A stretch of 7,088 bases of DNA from Verrucomicrobiales bacterium (GCA_013911195.1 JACETS010000132.1:1-7088); one strand, 5' to 3'. Positions 1-5,914 are shown, counted from the first letter of the stretch. Notes: generated by a model from the sequence alone, not told the origin. Numbers and translations are program-made.

Positions 1-1
1 T

Positions 2-502
2 TTTTACAGTGATCGAGTGGGTTTAGGTGATCAGGTAACTTCAGAGGGAACAGTTGAAAAAGGTGGAGTAACAATCACCACCTCAGCAACCAACAAAATT
101 GACAATTGGGCAGACGCACCCTTATTCACTGGGGATGATGCCGACTCAGCGTTCAATCTCGGTGAAGTCATGCGGGACATCAGATGGAACGGGGCACCGA
201 ATCCAATTACCGTAGACATTAGCGGTCTGGTAGGAGGCTTAGATTACAATGTTAAATTTCTTCTAAACGAAGGGGGTGACAGGGATAGAGGATGGGATAT
301 TTCCGCCAATGATGAGCTCGTAGTAGATAATATTACTTCAGAGGGAGGAGACGGTTTTTGGACTCCTGAAAACTCATTTGTTTACTCGGTCGATTTAGAA
401 GCCGACGTTAGTGGGAACATAACAGTCGTTTTCCAAAACGACATTGGTGGGGAGGGCCAAGTGGCTGCTGATGGAAACCCAATTTTGCAGGGGGTTATTT
501 TG
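2..502 (+). repeat. Protein domain repeat, copy A (malectin-like)
   Basis: This is the first copy of a roughly 167-residue domain that recurs at 1079-1585 in the same gene. By hand alignment about 74 of the first 115 positions are identical. The strongest blocks are EVMRDIRW, APNP, DR-RGWDI and LVVDNITSEG. The DNA is much more diverged than the protein, with many synonymous changes, which points to an old duplication under purifying selection. The start of this copy, equivalent to residues 317-354 before domain B, lies outside the window. Confidence 0.85.
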
Positions 503-1843
503 ACATCAAATGCTATTTCAGAAGATGAAGATGAAGACGGATTACCAGATGCATACGAAGAAAGACTTGTTGATAATATTGATGATTTGAATGGAAACGC
601 GGACGGACCCGGTCCTGGCGCCGGCACTGGCGACTATGATGGAGATGGCATATCAGATATTGATGAGTATGAGGAAACGAGAACAGATCCGACGAAGGTC
701 GATACGGATGAAGACGGATTAAATGATAATGTAGAAACTGAAACCGGTGAATATGTAAGTGCCACCAATACAGGAACAAGTCCAAGAAATTCCGACTCAG
801 ATAATGACGGATTCAGTGATGGATCTGAAACTAACACTGGAAAATATGTCAGTGATGATGATAGAGGAACAGATCCAAATAATAGAGACACGGACGGAGA
901 CGGCGTAAAGGATGGAGTAGATATTGATCCCCTAGATCCAACTCTAACAATTGATACTGTTAAAGTTGGTGCTGTCACAACATTCACTGGACCTGATGAT
1001 ATTAACCTTGAACCTTCAACTGTTGTCATCGCAGTGGACGTCTTCGGCAACATGGATAGCACTATCAATGGTGTTGAATTTTTCACAGACAGATTAGACC
1101 TTGGCGCAGCTGCTACCGACGAAGGCGTAGTTGAAAAGGATGGGGTCACCGTCACCACAACTGCAGCAAACTCAATTGACAACTGGGCTGGAGCCCAAAC
1201 TTTTACGGGAAATGATGTGGACTCTGCAAACAATCTCAGTGAGGTGATGCGTGACATTCGCTGGACACCTGCCCCTAATCCACTAACGATTGATGTCGAA
1301 GGATTAATTCCTGGAGCATTGTACGAACTACAATTACTTTTTAATGAAGGAGCTGATAGAAATCGAGGATGGGACATTGCTGTAAATGATGACTTAGTCG
1401 TCGACAACATCACTTCTGAGGGAATTCAAGACGTTGATACTTGGGCACCAGACCTTGGCGCCATGTACTCTGGTAATTTCAATGCCTCAGAAAGCGGCAC
1501 AATCAACGTTGAGATGAGAAATAACATTGGAGGGCTCCCCCAAGTTTCTTCTGATGGAAATCCAATAATCCAAGGAATAATAGTTCATTTAGCAGTGCCA
1601 CCTGCACCATTTGAAATTACAGATATCAACTTAAGTGATGGTATTCCAACGATCACATTTAATTCAATTCCTGGGGCCGTTTATGCTGTCGACTCATTAG
1701 AATTTGATACTGCCGACGACAGTTACTTTTGGGTCGAACTCGATGATGGACTTACTGCTGAAGATACCGAAACTTCATTCACCGATGAATTTGTTGATAC
1801 AAATTTAAGAGTGAATATGTATCGAGTAAGAAAACTCGAATAA
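2..1843 (+). CDS. Large secreted protein, 3' part: two malectin-like domains flanking Asp-rich TSP3-type calcium-binding repeats
   Basis: The reading frame is open to the left edge, so the gene is 5'-truncated. The GTG at 17 is not a credible start: the codons before it read FYSDR, matching FFTDR at the same point in the second domain copy. With that GTG as residue 1, domain A ends near residue 162, five DxDxDG motifs start at residues 170, 206, 229, 260 and 291, domain B spans about 317-523, and a C-terminal beta-rich domain (about 531-608) ends in YRVRKLE. Domains A and B carry a Y-x-L-x-F-NEG pattern, then RGWDI, VVDNITSEG and DGNPI-QG-I, reminiscent of malectin or galactose-binding-like beta-sandwich folds; this is inference from pattern. 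The DxDxDG motifs are typical of TSP3-like calcium-binding linkers. The likely role is extracellular carbohydrate binding or adhesion. No sorting signal such as PEP-CTERM or LPXTG is seen at the C-terminus. The product is clearly real coding sequence; the exact function is unknown. Confidence 0.85.
   Translation, partial: FYSDRVGLGDQVTSEGTVEKGGVTITTSATNKIDNWADAPLFTGDDADSAFNLGEVMRDIRWNGAPNPITVDISGLVGGLDYNVKFLLNEGGDRDRGWDISANDELVVDNITSEGGDGFWTPENSFVYSVDLEADVSGNITVVFQNDIGGEGQVAADGNPILQGVILTSNAISEDEDEDGLPDAYEERLVDNIDDLNGNADGPGPGAGTGDYDGDGISDIDEYEETRTDPTKVDTDEDGLNDNVETETGEYVSATNTGTSPRNSDSDNDGFSDGSETNTGKYVSDDDRGTDPNNRDTDGDGVKDGVDIDPLDPTLTIDTVKVGAVTTFTGPDDINLEPSTVVIAVDVFGNMDSTINGVEFFTDRLDLGAAATDEGVVEKDGVTVTTTAANSIDNWAGAQTFTGNDVDSANNLSEVMRDIRWTPAPNPLTIDVEGLIPGALYELQLLFNEGADRNRGWDIAVNDDLVVDNITSEGIQDVDTWAPDLGAMYSGNFNASESGTINVEMRNNIGGLPQVSSDGNPIIQGIIVHLAVPPAPFEITDINLSDGIPTITFNSIPGAVYAVDSLEFDTADDSYFWVELDDGLTAEDTETSFTDEFVDTNLRVNMYRVRKLE
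524..940 (+). repeat. Asp-rich TSP3-like calcium-binding repeat region
   Basis: Five DxDxDG loops occur (DEDEDG, DYDGDG, DTDEDG, DSDNDG, DTDGDG), each followed by a short hydrophobic-acidic turn such as GLPDAYE, GISDIDE or GLNDNVE. The last three loops are spaced exactly 31 residues apart, giving two 93-base units (701-793 and 794-886) that share TG-YVS and GT-P patterns. Such loops coordinate calcium in TSP3-type repeats and usually form a rigid linker between domains in secreted proteins. A Gly-Pro-rich hinge lies near residues 197-205. Calcium binding is inferred from the motif. Confidence 0.85.
1079..1585 (+). repeat. Protein domain repeat, copy B (malectin-like)
   Basis: This is the second copy of the domain at 2-502, two residues longer because of a short insertion after the VVDNITSEG block. 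It is preceded by FTGPDDINL and VVIAVDVFGN (about residues 323-345), which probably form the first strands of the complete domain and whose counterpart for copy A is outside the window. Confidence 0.85.
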
Positions 1844-1847
1844 TAGA

Positions 1848-2849
1848 TTACAATTCGTGCCATCCTATACCTAGTAAATCTAAGATCTCGGGGGCGCTAT
1901 CAGTATCATTATCCAGCTTTGGTTTGATGAGAAGAATCAGAGGCACTGCATCTTTTCTACCATAAAGAATTGGCCTTAGTTTTTTTCCTTGTTCAGAATC
2001 TCTTAGCACGTATGCAGAAATGTTTTTTTGACTTTTTGGATGAGTCAAATTAAGGGCTTGCCAGTCTTTTTCGTTATAATTATCTATGTAATAACCATCA
2101 GCTTTTACCCGAACCCTATAGATTGCCTCAGAGCTGAGCTGCGCCTCAGAAGAGGTCAACGCTTCAAAAGGTTCATCACAATAAGCGACAAAAGTTTCCC
2201 AAATGATTCTATGAGGATCTTCAGAGGTAAAATAAAGGCTTTTAATTTGCTCATTTTCATCCTGAAAACCAAGCATATATAAAAATTCTCCGTCTCTTAC
2301 TTTAATAACATCAATAGGCCTGAATTGTTGAACACCTACAGAGACCTTAGGCGAACGGTTTTGAAATTTCTCAAGTTTTTCCTCAATGCCTGGGCTTTGT
2401 CTAACGTAAGGAAGGACATCTTCCCATTTCTCTGCTGCTAAAAAATTGCTAGCAGATAATTTAAGCTCATCCTCAAGGGCAACAAAGCCAGTAGGAATAG
2501 ATTCCTTTATAATACCCTGCCCCTGCTCCTTGGGTGCATTGTCAGATAAAGCTTCGTACAATACCCAGCCGAGCATGAAACTTATCAATGATCCAACAGC
2601 TATTAAAGTTCTAGTACTAACACGCTTTACTTTAAGCTCTTCAGGCTCATTATCTTTCTCCCAATCTCCAGCAGCTTGCTGAACAGCATTTTGCAATAGG
2701 TCTTTTGGTAAAAATTTTGCAACTGGAAGACCTAATTTGTTTGGTGGGGTATAAGTTTTTTCGTTTTTCTCTTCAGGAGATTCCTGATCCTCCTCAACTT
2801 TTACTTTTTCAGATTGCTTTGGCTTAGGCTCTGGAAGTTCGCTTGGCAT
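1848..2849 (-). CDS. Bitopic membrane protein of unknown function, Verrucomicrobiota-type
   Basis: This 333-residue protein has a charged, Lys/Glu/Pro-rich, probably disordered N-terminus (residues 1-75), one strongly hydrophobic segment (about 81-101, after the basic stretch KVKRVSTR) and a C-terminal domain of about 215 residues. The basic residues before the membrane segment suggest the N-terminus is cytoplasmic and the C-terminal domain periplasmic. That domain contains FLAAEKWEDVLPYVR (137-150), IIWETFVAYCDEPFEAL (215-231) and YRVRVKADGYYIDNYNE (244-260). From memory this pattern resembles a conserved uncharacterised membrane-anchored family in Verrucomicrobiota; I cannot verify it or name a fold. 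The ATG has no Shine-Dalgarno sequence upstream; a TATATT (2863-2868 on this strand) ends 13 bases before it. It is transcribed divergently from the sulfatase and converges on the preceding gene with 4 bases between stops. The coding call is strong; the function is unknown. Confidence 0.85.
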   Translation of the reverse strand: MPSELPEPKPKQSEKVKVEEDQESPEEKNEKTYTPPNKLGLPVAKFLPKDLLQNAVQQAAGDWEKDNEPEELKVKRVSTRTLIAVGSLISFMLGWVLYEALSDNAPKEQGQGIIKESIPTGFVALEDELKLSASNFLAAEKWEDVLPYVRQSPGIEEKLEKFQNRSPKVSVGVQQFRPIDVIKVRDGEFLYMLGFQDENEQIKSLYFTSEDPHRIIWETFVAYCDEPFEALTSSEAQLSSEAIYRVRVKADGYYIDNYNEKDWQALNLTHPKSQKNISAYVLRDSEQGKKLRPILYGRKDAVPLILLIKPKLDNDTDSAPEILDLLGIGWHEL

Positions 2850-2998
2850 ATGGTGCTGTTTTAATATAGCAGACTTTTATAAAGGAGATATCTTATATTA
2901 GACGAAGAAACCACTTATTTTGACTCAGATTTAAAAAGATTAACAAAATTAATGAATTTGAGTGTCTATTATTTTAAATCACGCTATAAAAAATCCTA
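2850..2998. promoter_or_regulatory. Divergent intergenic region between membrane-protein and sulfatase genes
   Basis: This 149-base AT-rich spacer must hold the start signals of both divergent genes. On the plus strand a TATAAA (2985-2990) ends 8 bases before the sulfatase ATG, with no good -35 at normal spacing; a TTGAGT lies 21 bases upstream. A TTTTGACT octamer (2918-2925) is also present, identical to the one at the -35 of the gene at 4504. On the minus strand a TATATT lies 13 bases before the 2849 start, again without a clear -35. Neither promoter is convincing on its own. Confidence 0.35.
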
Positions 2999-4432
2999 AT
3001 GAATAAAATCTCTAAATATCTAATCCTTTTAAAATTAGCTTTATTCCTGAGCTCAAATCTTTTTGGTAAAGACAAGCCTAACGTCTTGTTCATTTTCGCC
3101 GATGATCAATGTTACAAAACTATCGCTTCATTGAATAATGAAGAAATTAAAACACCTCACCTAGATCGCTTGGTAAGGAATGGCACAACATTCACTCATA
3201 CCTATAATATGGGAGGTTATCATGGGGCAGTTTGTGTGGCTAGTAGAACAATGCTCATCACCGGAAAACATATATGGCATGCAAAAAATTCTGAAAAGAA
3301 TCTTAAAAAATCTCTCGATGGCAAGCTCTGGCCTCAACTCATGGCTAAGGCAGGATATGACACATTTTTTACAGGAAAATGGCACGTCAAAGCAGATGCT
3401 AATCACCTCTTTGGTACGGCAAGGAACGTTAGGGGAGGCATGCCCAGACAAACTAAAGAAGGTTATAATAGACCTCTAGCCGACGGAACTGATCCATGGG
3501 ATCCTAGCGATCCCAAGTTTGGTGGTTTCTGGGCGGGTGGAAAACACTGGTCAGAAGTAGTAGCAGATGATGCCATTGATTACTTAGATCTATCAAAGAA
3601 ATCAGATAATCCATTCTTCATGTACATCGCTTTTAATGCACCTCATGATCCTCGTCAGGCTCCAAAAAAATATGTAGATATGTATCCTACCGATAAAATT
3701 AAAATCCCTAAAAGTTTTCTCAAGGAGCATCCCCTTAAAGAAGAGATAGGTTCAGGAAAAGGATTACGGGATGAAAAGCTTGCACCTTTTCCAAGAACTA
3801 AGCATGCGGTCCAAGTCAACCGTAGAGAATACTATGCGATTATCACCCACATGGATTTTCAGATTGGTAGAATTCTAGATCACTTAGACAAAACCGGTGA
3901 GACTGATAATACATACATATTCTTTACCGCAGACCATGGCCTTTCAGTCGGTCATCATGGATTGCTTGGCAAACAAAACCTTTATGATCACAGTGTAAGA
4001 GTGCCATTCATCGCTACCGGTCCGGGCATTGAAAAAGATAAAAAGAATAATTCACCTATCTACTTACAGGACGTAATGGCAACTTCCCTAGAAATTGCTA
4101 AAGCAAAGAGCCCTGATCACGTTCAGTTTAAAAGTTTATTACCAATGCTTAAGGACGGAAAAAAAGGAGGTCTTAAGAGCGTCTACGGTACCTATGTCCA
4201 TTTTCAGAAAATGGTCGTTTCGGAAAATTATAAATTGCTTCTTTTTCCAAATGCGAAAAAGGCTCTTCTTTTTAACATGAATGATGATCCAGAGGAATTG
4301 GAGGACATATCCGATAAACCTAGCTCAAAAAAAATAATGAAAGATCTATTTAAAGAACTTCTAAAATTACAGAAAGAATCAGGTGATACTTTTGAACTCG
4401 AGCCAATTTATCCAGAATTGGCTAAAAATTAG
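2999..4432 (+). CDS. Secreted formylglycine-dependent sulfatase (type I / S1 family)
   Basis: This 477-residue, apparently full-length enzyme would hydrolyse sulfate esters, probably on a polysaccharide or other organic sulfate, in the periplasm or outside the cell. A Sec signal peptide is visible (K3/K6, hydrophobic 8-22, likely cleavage near G23). Key residues fit the family: metal-binding D35-D36 in FADDQ; C79 in CVASR, the C-x-A/P-S-R signature whose Cys becomes formylglycine, with R83; K127 in TGKWH; H216 in APHDP; D312-H313 in TADHG; and K325 in GLLGKQ, followed by YDHSVRVPF. The C-terminal YKLLLFP and LFNMNDDPEELEDI stretch is typical of sulfatases. The substrate cannot be read from sequence; choline-sulfatase or arylsulfatase labels would be guesses. 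Formylglycine-generating enzyme or anaerobic maturase is not encoded here. The ATG has no Shine-Dalgarno sequence. The next gene starts 71 bases downstream with its own promoter. Confidence 0.93.
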   Translation: MNKISKYLILLKLALFLSSNLFGKDKPNVLFIFADDQCYKTIASLNNEEIKTPHLDRLVRNGTTFTHTYNMGGYHGAVCVASRTMLITGKHIWHAKNSEKNLKKSLDGKLWPQLMAKAGYDTFFTGKWHVKADANHLFGTARNVRGGMPRQTKEGYNRPLADGTDPWDPSDPKFGGFWAGGKHWSEVVADDAIDYLDLSKKSDNPFFMYIAFNAPHDPRQAPKKYVDMYPTDKIKIPKSFLKEHPLKEEIGSGKGLRDEKLAPFPRTKHAVQVNRREYYAIITHMDFQIGRILDHLDKTGETDNTYIFFTADHGLSVGHHGLLGKQNLYDHSVRVPFIATGPGIEKDKKNNSPIYLQDVMATSLEIAKAKSPDHVQFKSLLPMLKDGKKGGLKSVYGTYVHFQKMVVSENYKLLLFPNAKKALLFNMNDDPEELEDISDKPSSKKIMKDLFKELLKLQKESGDTFELEPIYPELAKN

Positions 4433-4451
4433 ATACTTATCGAGGAAATCG

Positions 4452-4470
4452 GTCAAAATACTGTTTTGAC
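4452..4470. promoter_or_regulatory. Inverted repeat overlapping -35, candidate operator
   Basis: GTCAAAA (4452-4458), a 5-base spacer, then TTTTGAC (4464-4470) form a perfect 7-base inverted repeat whose right arm overlaps the -35 element of the following promoter. It could bind a dimeric regulator. Alternatively it may be a weak hairpin after the sulfatase gene, but it is AT-rich and lacks a following T-tract, so a terminator role is less likely. Short AT-rich dyads also arise by chance. Confidence 0.35.
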
Positions 4471-4494
4471 TTCATAATTTAAATAAACTAAAAT
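4466..4494 (+). promoter_or_regulatory. Sigma70-like promoter of the CCGKC protein gene
   Basis: TTGACT (4466-4471, five of six consensus bases) and TAAAAT (4489-4494, five of six) are separated by exactly 17 bases. The expected transcription start falls around 4500-4502, and the ATG is at 4504. The transcript would therefore have almost no 5' leader, which agrees with the lack of a Shine-Dalgarno sequence. This is the best promoter match in the window. Confidence 0.65.
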
Positions 4495-4503
4495 CTAAAT
4501 ATT

Positions 4504-4866
4504 ATGAAAACTTTACTTAAGTACGTTTTAGCATTTGCAGGCGTTGCCTCACTATCATTATCATCAGCTTTAGCTGACGATTGCATCAACAAAACTTGCC
4601 CATTCAGTGGCAAAGAGGTAGACGGTTCTAATTCTGTTGAATTTGTTGCCAAATTTTGTTGCGGTAAGTGTGTTGATAAATTTGAAAAAGACCCAACAGC
4701 AGTTGCAGAAAAAGTTGCAAAAGCTGAAGATGGCAAGTGTGCATTCAGCGGCAAAGCAGCAAGCAAAGAATCAAAAGTTACTATCGCAGTTTGCTGTGGC
4801 AAATGCGAAAAGAAAGGTAAAGCCGATCCAAAAGCTTTATTAGCTAAATTGCAAAAGAAGAAGTAA
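4504..4866 (+). CDS. Secreted Cys-rich protein with two CCGKC (YHS/TRASH-like) modules
   Basis: This 120-residue protein has a clear Sec signal peptide (K3, K6, hydrophobic core 8-20, AxA cleavage at A22-L-A24). The mature part is about 96 residues with nine cysteines: C27, C32, C52, C53, C56, C79, C97, C98 and C101. It holds two related modules. Module 1 is C32-PFSGKEV, then FCCGKC (51-56) and KFEKDP; module 2 is C79-AFSGKAA, then VCCGKC (96-101) and KGKADP. The layout of a first Cys, about 20 residues, Cys-x-x-Cys and a basic helix ending near DP resembles YHS or TRASH metal-binding domains; binding of copper, zinc or another soft metal is inference. The tail is Lys-rich. The gene has its own promoter just upstream and a terminator just downstream, so it is probably monocistronic. 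Start choice is set by the signal peptide. No exact function can be assigned. Confidence 0.85.
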   Translation: MKTLLKYVLAFAGVASLSLSSALADDCINKTCPFSGKEVDGSNSVEFVAKFCCGKCVDKFEKDPTAVAEKVAKAEDGKCAFSGKAASKESKVTIAVCCGKCEKKGKADPKALLAKLQKKK

Positions 4867-4895
4867 CAATTAAAAATTATCTACTAAATAATTTT

Positions 4896-4928
4896 AAAAG
4901 GCTGTCCAATGGGCAGCCTTTTTTATTT
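4896..4928. terminator. Bidirectional intrinsic terminator between convergent genes
   Basis: The stem AAGGCTGTCC (4898-4907), loop AAT and GGGCAGCCTT (4911-4920) pair over 10 bases with one G-T wobble, and flanking A and T bases can extend the stem to 12. On the plus strand it is followed by TTTT and then ATTT, terminating the CCGKC gene. On the minus strand the stem is followed by TTTT, so it can also end the 168-residue gene. The plus-strand T-tract overlaps the stop codon of the minus-strand gene (4923-4925). Confidence 0.9.
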
Positions 4929-5429
4929 ACTCTTAATTAATCGATCTTCTACAAACAGATTACCATGCCAACCTCGCTTCAAGGAAATAATTTCCCTAGT
5001 GATCCTAGAAGCATTATCAAACTGATACTCAAGATCAACTTTGGCTAAACTTTTCTTAACCTCCATCGAGCGAATTCGAAATATCGGCTTTCTTTTCATT
5101 CTCACAAAGCAATGCAGAGGAACATGCCTATGAGATGCATTCCATAACAATCTGGCTGGAGGAAATCCTGAAAGCTCTGCAAGGGAAGTAAGAACTTCTC
5201 TAACTGCAACTTCGCCATGCCTTCGGCAAAGAGAAATAGCTAATCTTTTATTTCTAATACTCTCAACGAAAGCCTCAATTGGATTCCTGTGATTCTCTTC
5301 CATTTCATCAATAAGTTCGGCTGCATGAACAGACATGGCTGCATGAAACTCCGCACGACTTAAACGACCTGATTCGAATTCTCGAAATAAAACATTTGGA
5401 GAAAGTATGGGCTCTTTAATGGAAACCAT
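4923..5429 (-). CDS. Conserved-looking cytoplasmic protein of unknown function, 168 residues
   Basis: There is no signal peptide or membrane segment, so the product is probably cytoplasmic. Residues 13-86 look mostly helical and charged (LFREFESGRLSRAEFHAAM, ELIDEMEENHRNP, VESIRNKRLA). A central segment (about 88-108, GFPPARLLWN, SHRHVPLHCF) leads to a basic region and alternating-hydrophobic stretches that look like beta strands (FRIRSMEV, KVDLEYQF, GNLFVEDRLI). I do not recognise a characterised domain; the N-terminal pattern vaguely recalls short uncharacterised Verrucomicrobiota proteins. The ATG gives the longest sensible protein, and the next Met is at residue 32. No Shine-Dalgarno sequence is seen upstream. 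The gene is separated from the EF-hand gene by that gene's terminator, so it probably has its own promoter. It shares the bidirectional terminator with the convergent CCGKC gene. The size, charge pattern and terminator support a real gene. Confidence 0.75.
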   Translation of the reverse strand: MVSIKEPILSPNVLFREFESGRLSRAEFHAAMSVHAAELIDEMEENHRNPIEAFVESIRNKRLAISLCRRHGEVAVREVLTSLAELSGFPPARLLWNASHRHVPLHCFVRMKRKPIFRIRSMEVKKSLAKVDLEYQFDNASRITREIISLKRGWHGNLFVEDRLIKSK

Positions 5430-5493
5430 TTTCTTATATCACATTGCTTACATTAAAAATTTTTATCCATCAAGGCTTAAATATAGAATAAAA
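5430..5493 (-). promoter_or_regulatory. Probable promoter region of the 168-residue protein gene
   Basis: The gene downstream follows a terminator, so a promoter is expected here. On the minus strand a TTGATG (about 5467-5472) is followed after 17 bases by TAAGCA, a weak -10. A TATAAG lies only 3 bases before the ATG, too close for a normal -10. The elements are weak and the placement is uncertain. Confidence 0.25.
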
Positions 5494-5519
5494 AGCGCGA
5501 TCTGTTTCCAGATCGCGCT
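5489..5519 (-). terminator. Intrinsic terminator of the DUF1501/EF-hand transcript
   Basis: A perfect 11-base stem, AGCGCGATCTG (5494-5504) and CAGATCGCGCT (5509-5519), closes a four-base loop. Read on the minus strand it is followed by TTTTTATT, the classic terminator form. It lies about 30 bases after the EF-hand gene stop. On the plus strand it is followed by AAAGAAATT, so it acts in one direction only. The GC-rich stem stands out against the AT-rich surroundings. Confidence 0.9.
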
Positions 5520-5548
5520 AAAGAAATTATTATTACAAAGATGAAAAC

Positions 5549-5914
5549 TTACTTTTTTTGTTCCTTCTTCTTTTCAGTTCCTTTTTTCTTCTTTGGCTGA
5601 TCTGTCTTTTTCTTTTTGGGCTGTTGCTTAGCAACAAACTCTTCTTTGCTTAATTTGCCATCAGCATCTTTATCTCTATTTTTGAACATCTTGGCAGCCG
5701 CTTCGGGTTGCTTCTTCCAATAAGGATTTACTTTTATTTCCTCCAAAGTAACACCTCCATCTTTGTCTTTATCTAACCACTGAAAACGCTCAACTGGAGT
5801 CTTTTTAGGTTTTTTATCAGACTTCTTTTTTTCCTCTTCGGCAGCAATTCCTAATGAACAAAATAAAGAAGAGACAATAAATACTCTCAAAGTGAATTGG
5901 ATAATTTTTTTCAT
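5549..5914 (-). CDS. Secreted two-EF-hand protein with Lys-rich tail
   Basis: This 121-residue protein starts with a Sec signal peptide (K2-K3, hydrophobic 4-23, likely cleavage after A25 in GIAA). No proper lipobox surrounds C19. Two canonical EF-hand loops follow: D48-K-D50-K-D52-G-G-V-T-L-E-E59, and D81-K-D83-A-D85-G-K-L-S-K-E-E92. All the usual calcium ligands at positions 1, 3, 5, 9 and 12 are present or conservatively replaced. The region before the loops (28-39) and the tail (99-121) are very Lys-rich and probably disordered. Small secreted EF-hand proteins are common in Planctomycetota and Verrucomicrobiota; a specific role is not known. The gene starts 46 bases after the DUF1501 stop, with no terminator between, and is followed by a strong terminator, so it is likely the last gene of that transcript. 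There is no Shine-Dalgarno sequence before the ATG. Confidence 0.9.
   Translation of the reverse strand: MKKIIQFTLRVFIVSSLFCSLGIAAEEEKKKSDKKPKKTPVERFQWLDKDKDGGVTLEEIKVNPYWKKQPEAAAKMFKNRDKDADGKLSKEEFVAKQQPKKKKTDQPKKKKGTEKKKEQKK

Noticed and set aside
634..1413. Long minus-strand open frame of 259 codons opposite the Asp-rich repeats
   Set aside because: It is the antisense of a strongly conserved plus-strand coding region; its Ser/Val/Pro-rich composition is what antisense Asp/Glu/Asn codons produce, and it has no recognisable domain or start signal.
1822..1839. Hairpin TCGAGT - AAGAAA - ACTCGA at the end of gene 1
   Set aside because: The stem is only 6 bases, lies inside the coding sequence and has no T-tract on either strand, so it is not a convincing terminator.
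2881..2893. AAAGGAGA sequence resembling a Shine-Dalgarno site, with adjacent AGATATCT palindrome
   Set aside because: No start codon follows at a suitable distance and it is more than 100 bases from the sulfatase ATG; the palindrome is short and does not extend.
3161..3479. Overlapping frames of about 95-100 codons on both strands inside the sulfatase
   Set aside because: They cover the catalytic CVASR and GKWH region of a well-supported enzyme and show no domain of their own.
4488..4802. Minus-strand open frame of 104 codons opposite the CCGKC gene
   Set aside because: The plus-strand frame has a signal peptide, internal duplication, promoter and terminator; the minus frame has none of these and would run into the promoter of the real gene.
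5549..5620. Poly-Lys-coding tract considered as a low-complexity or slippage artefact
   Set aside because: The frame stays open through to the stop, Lys-rich tails are common in small secreted EF-hand proteins, and a matching terminator follows, so a frameshift need not be assumed.
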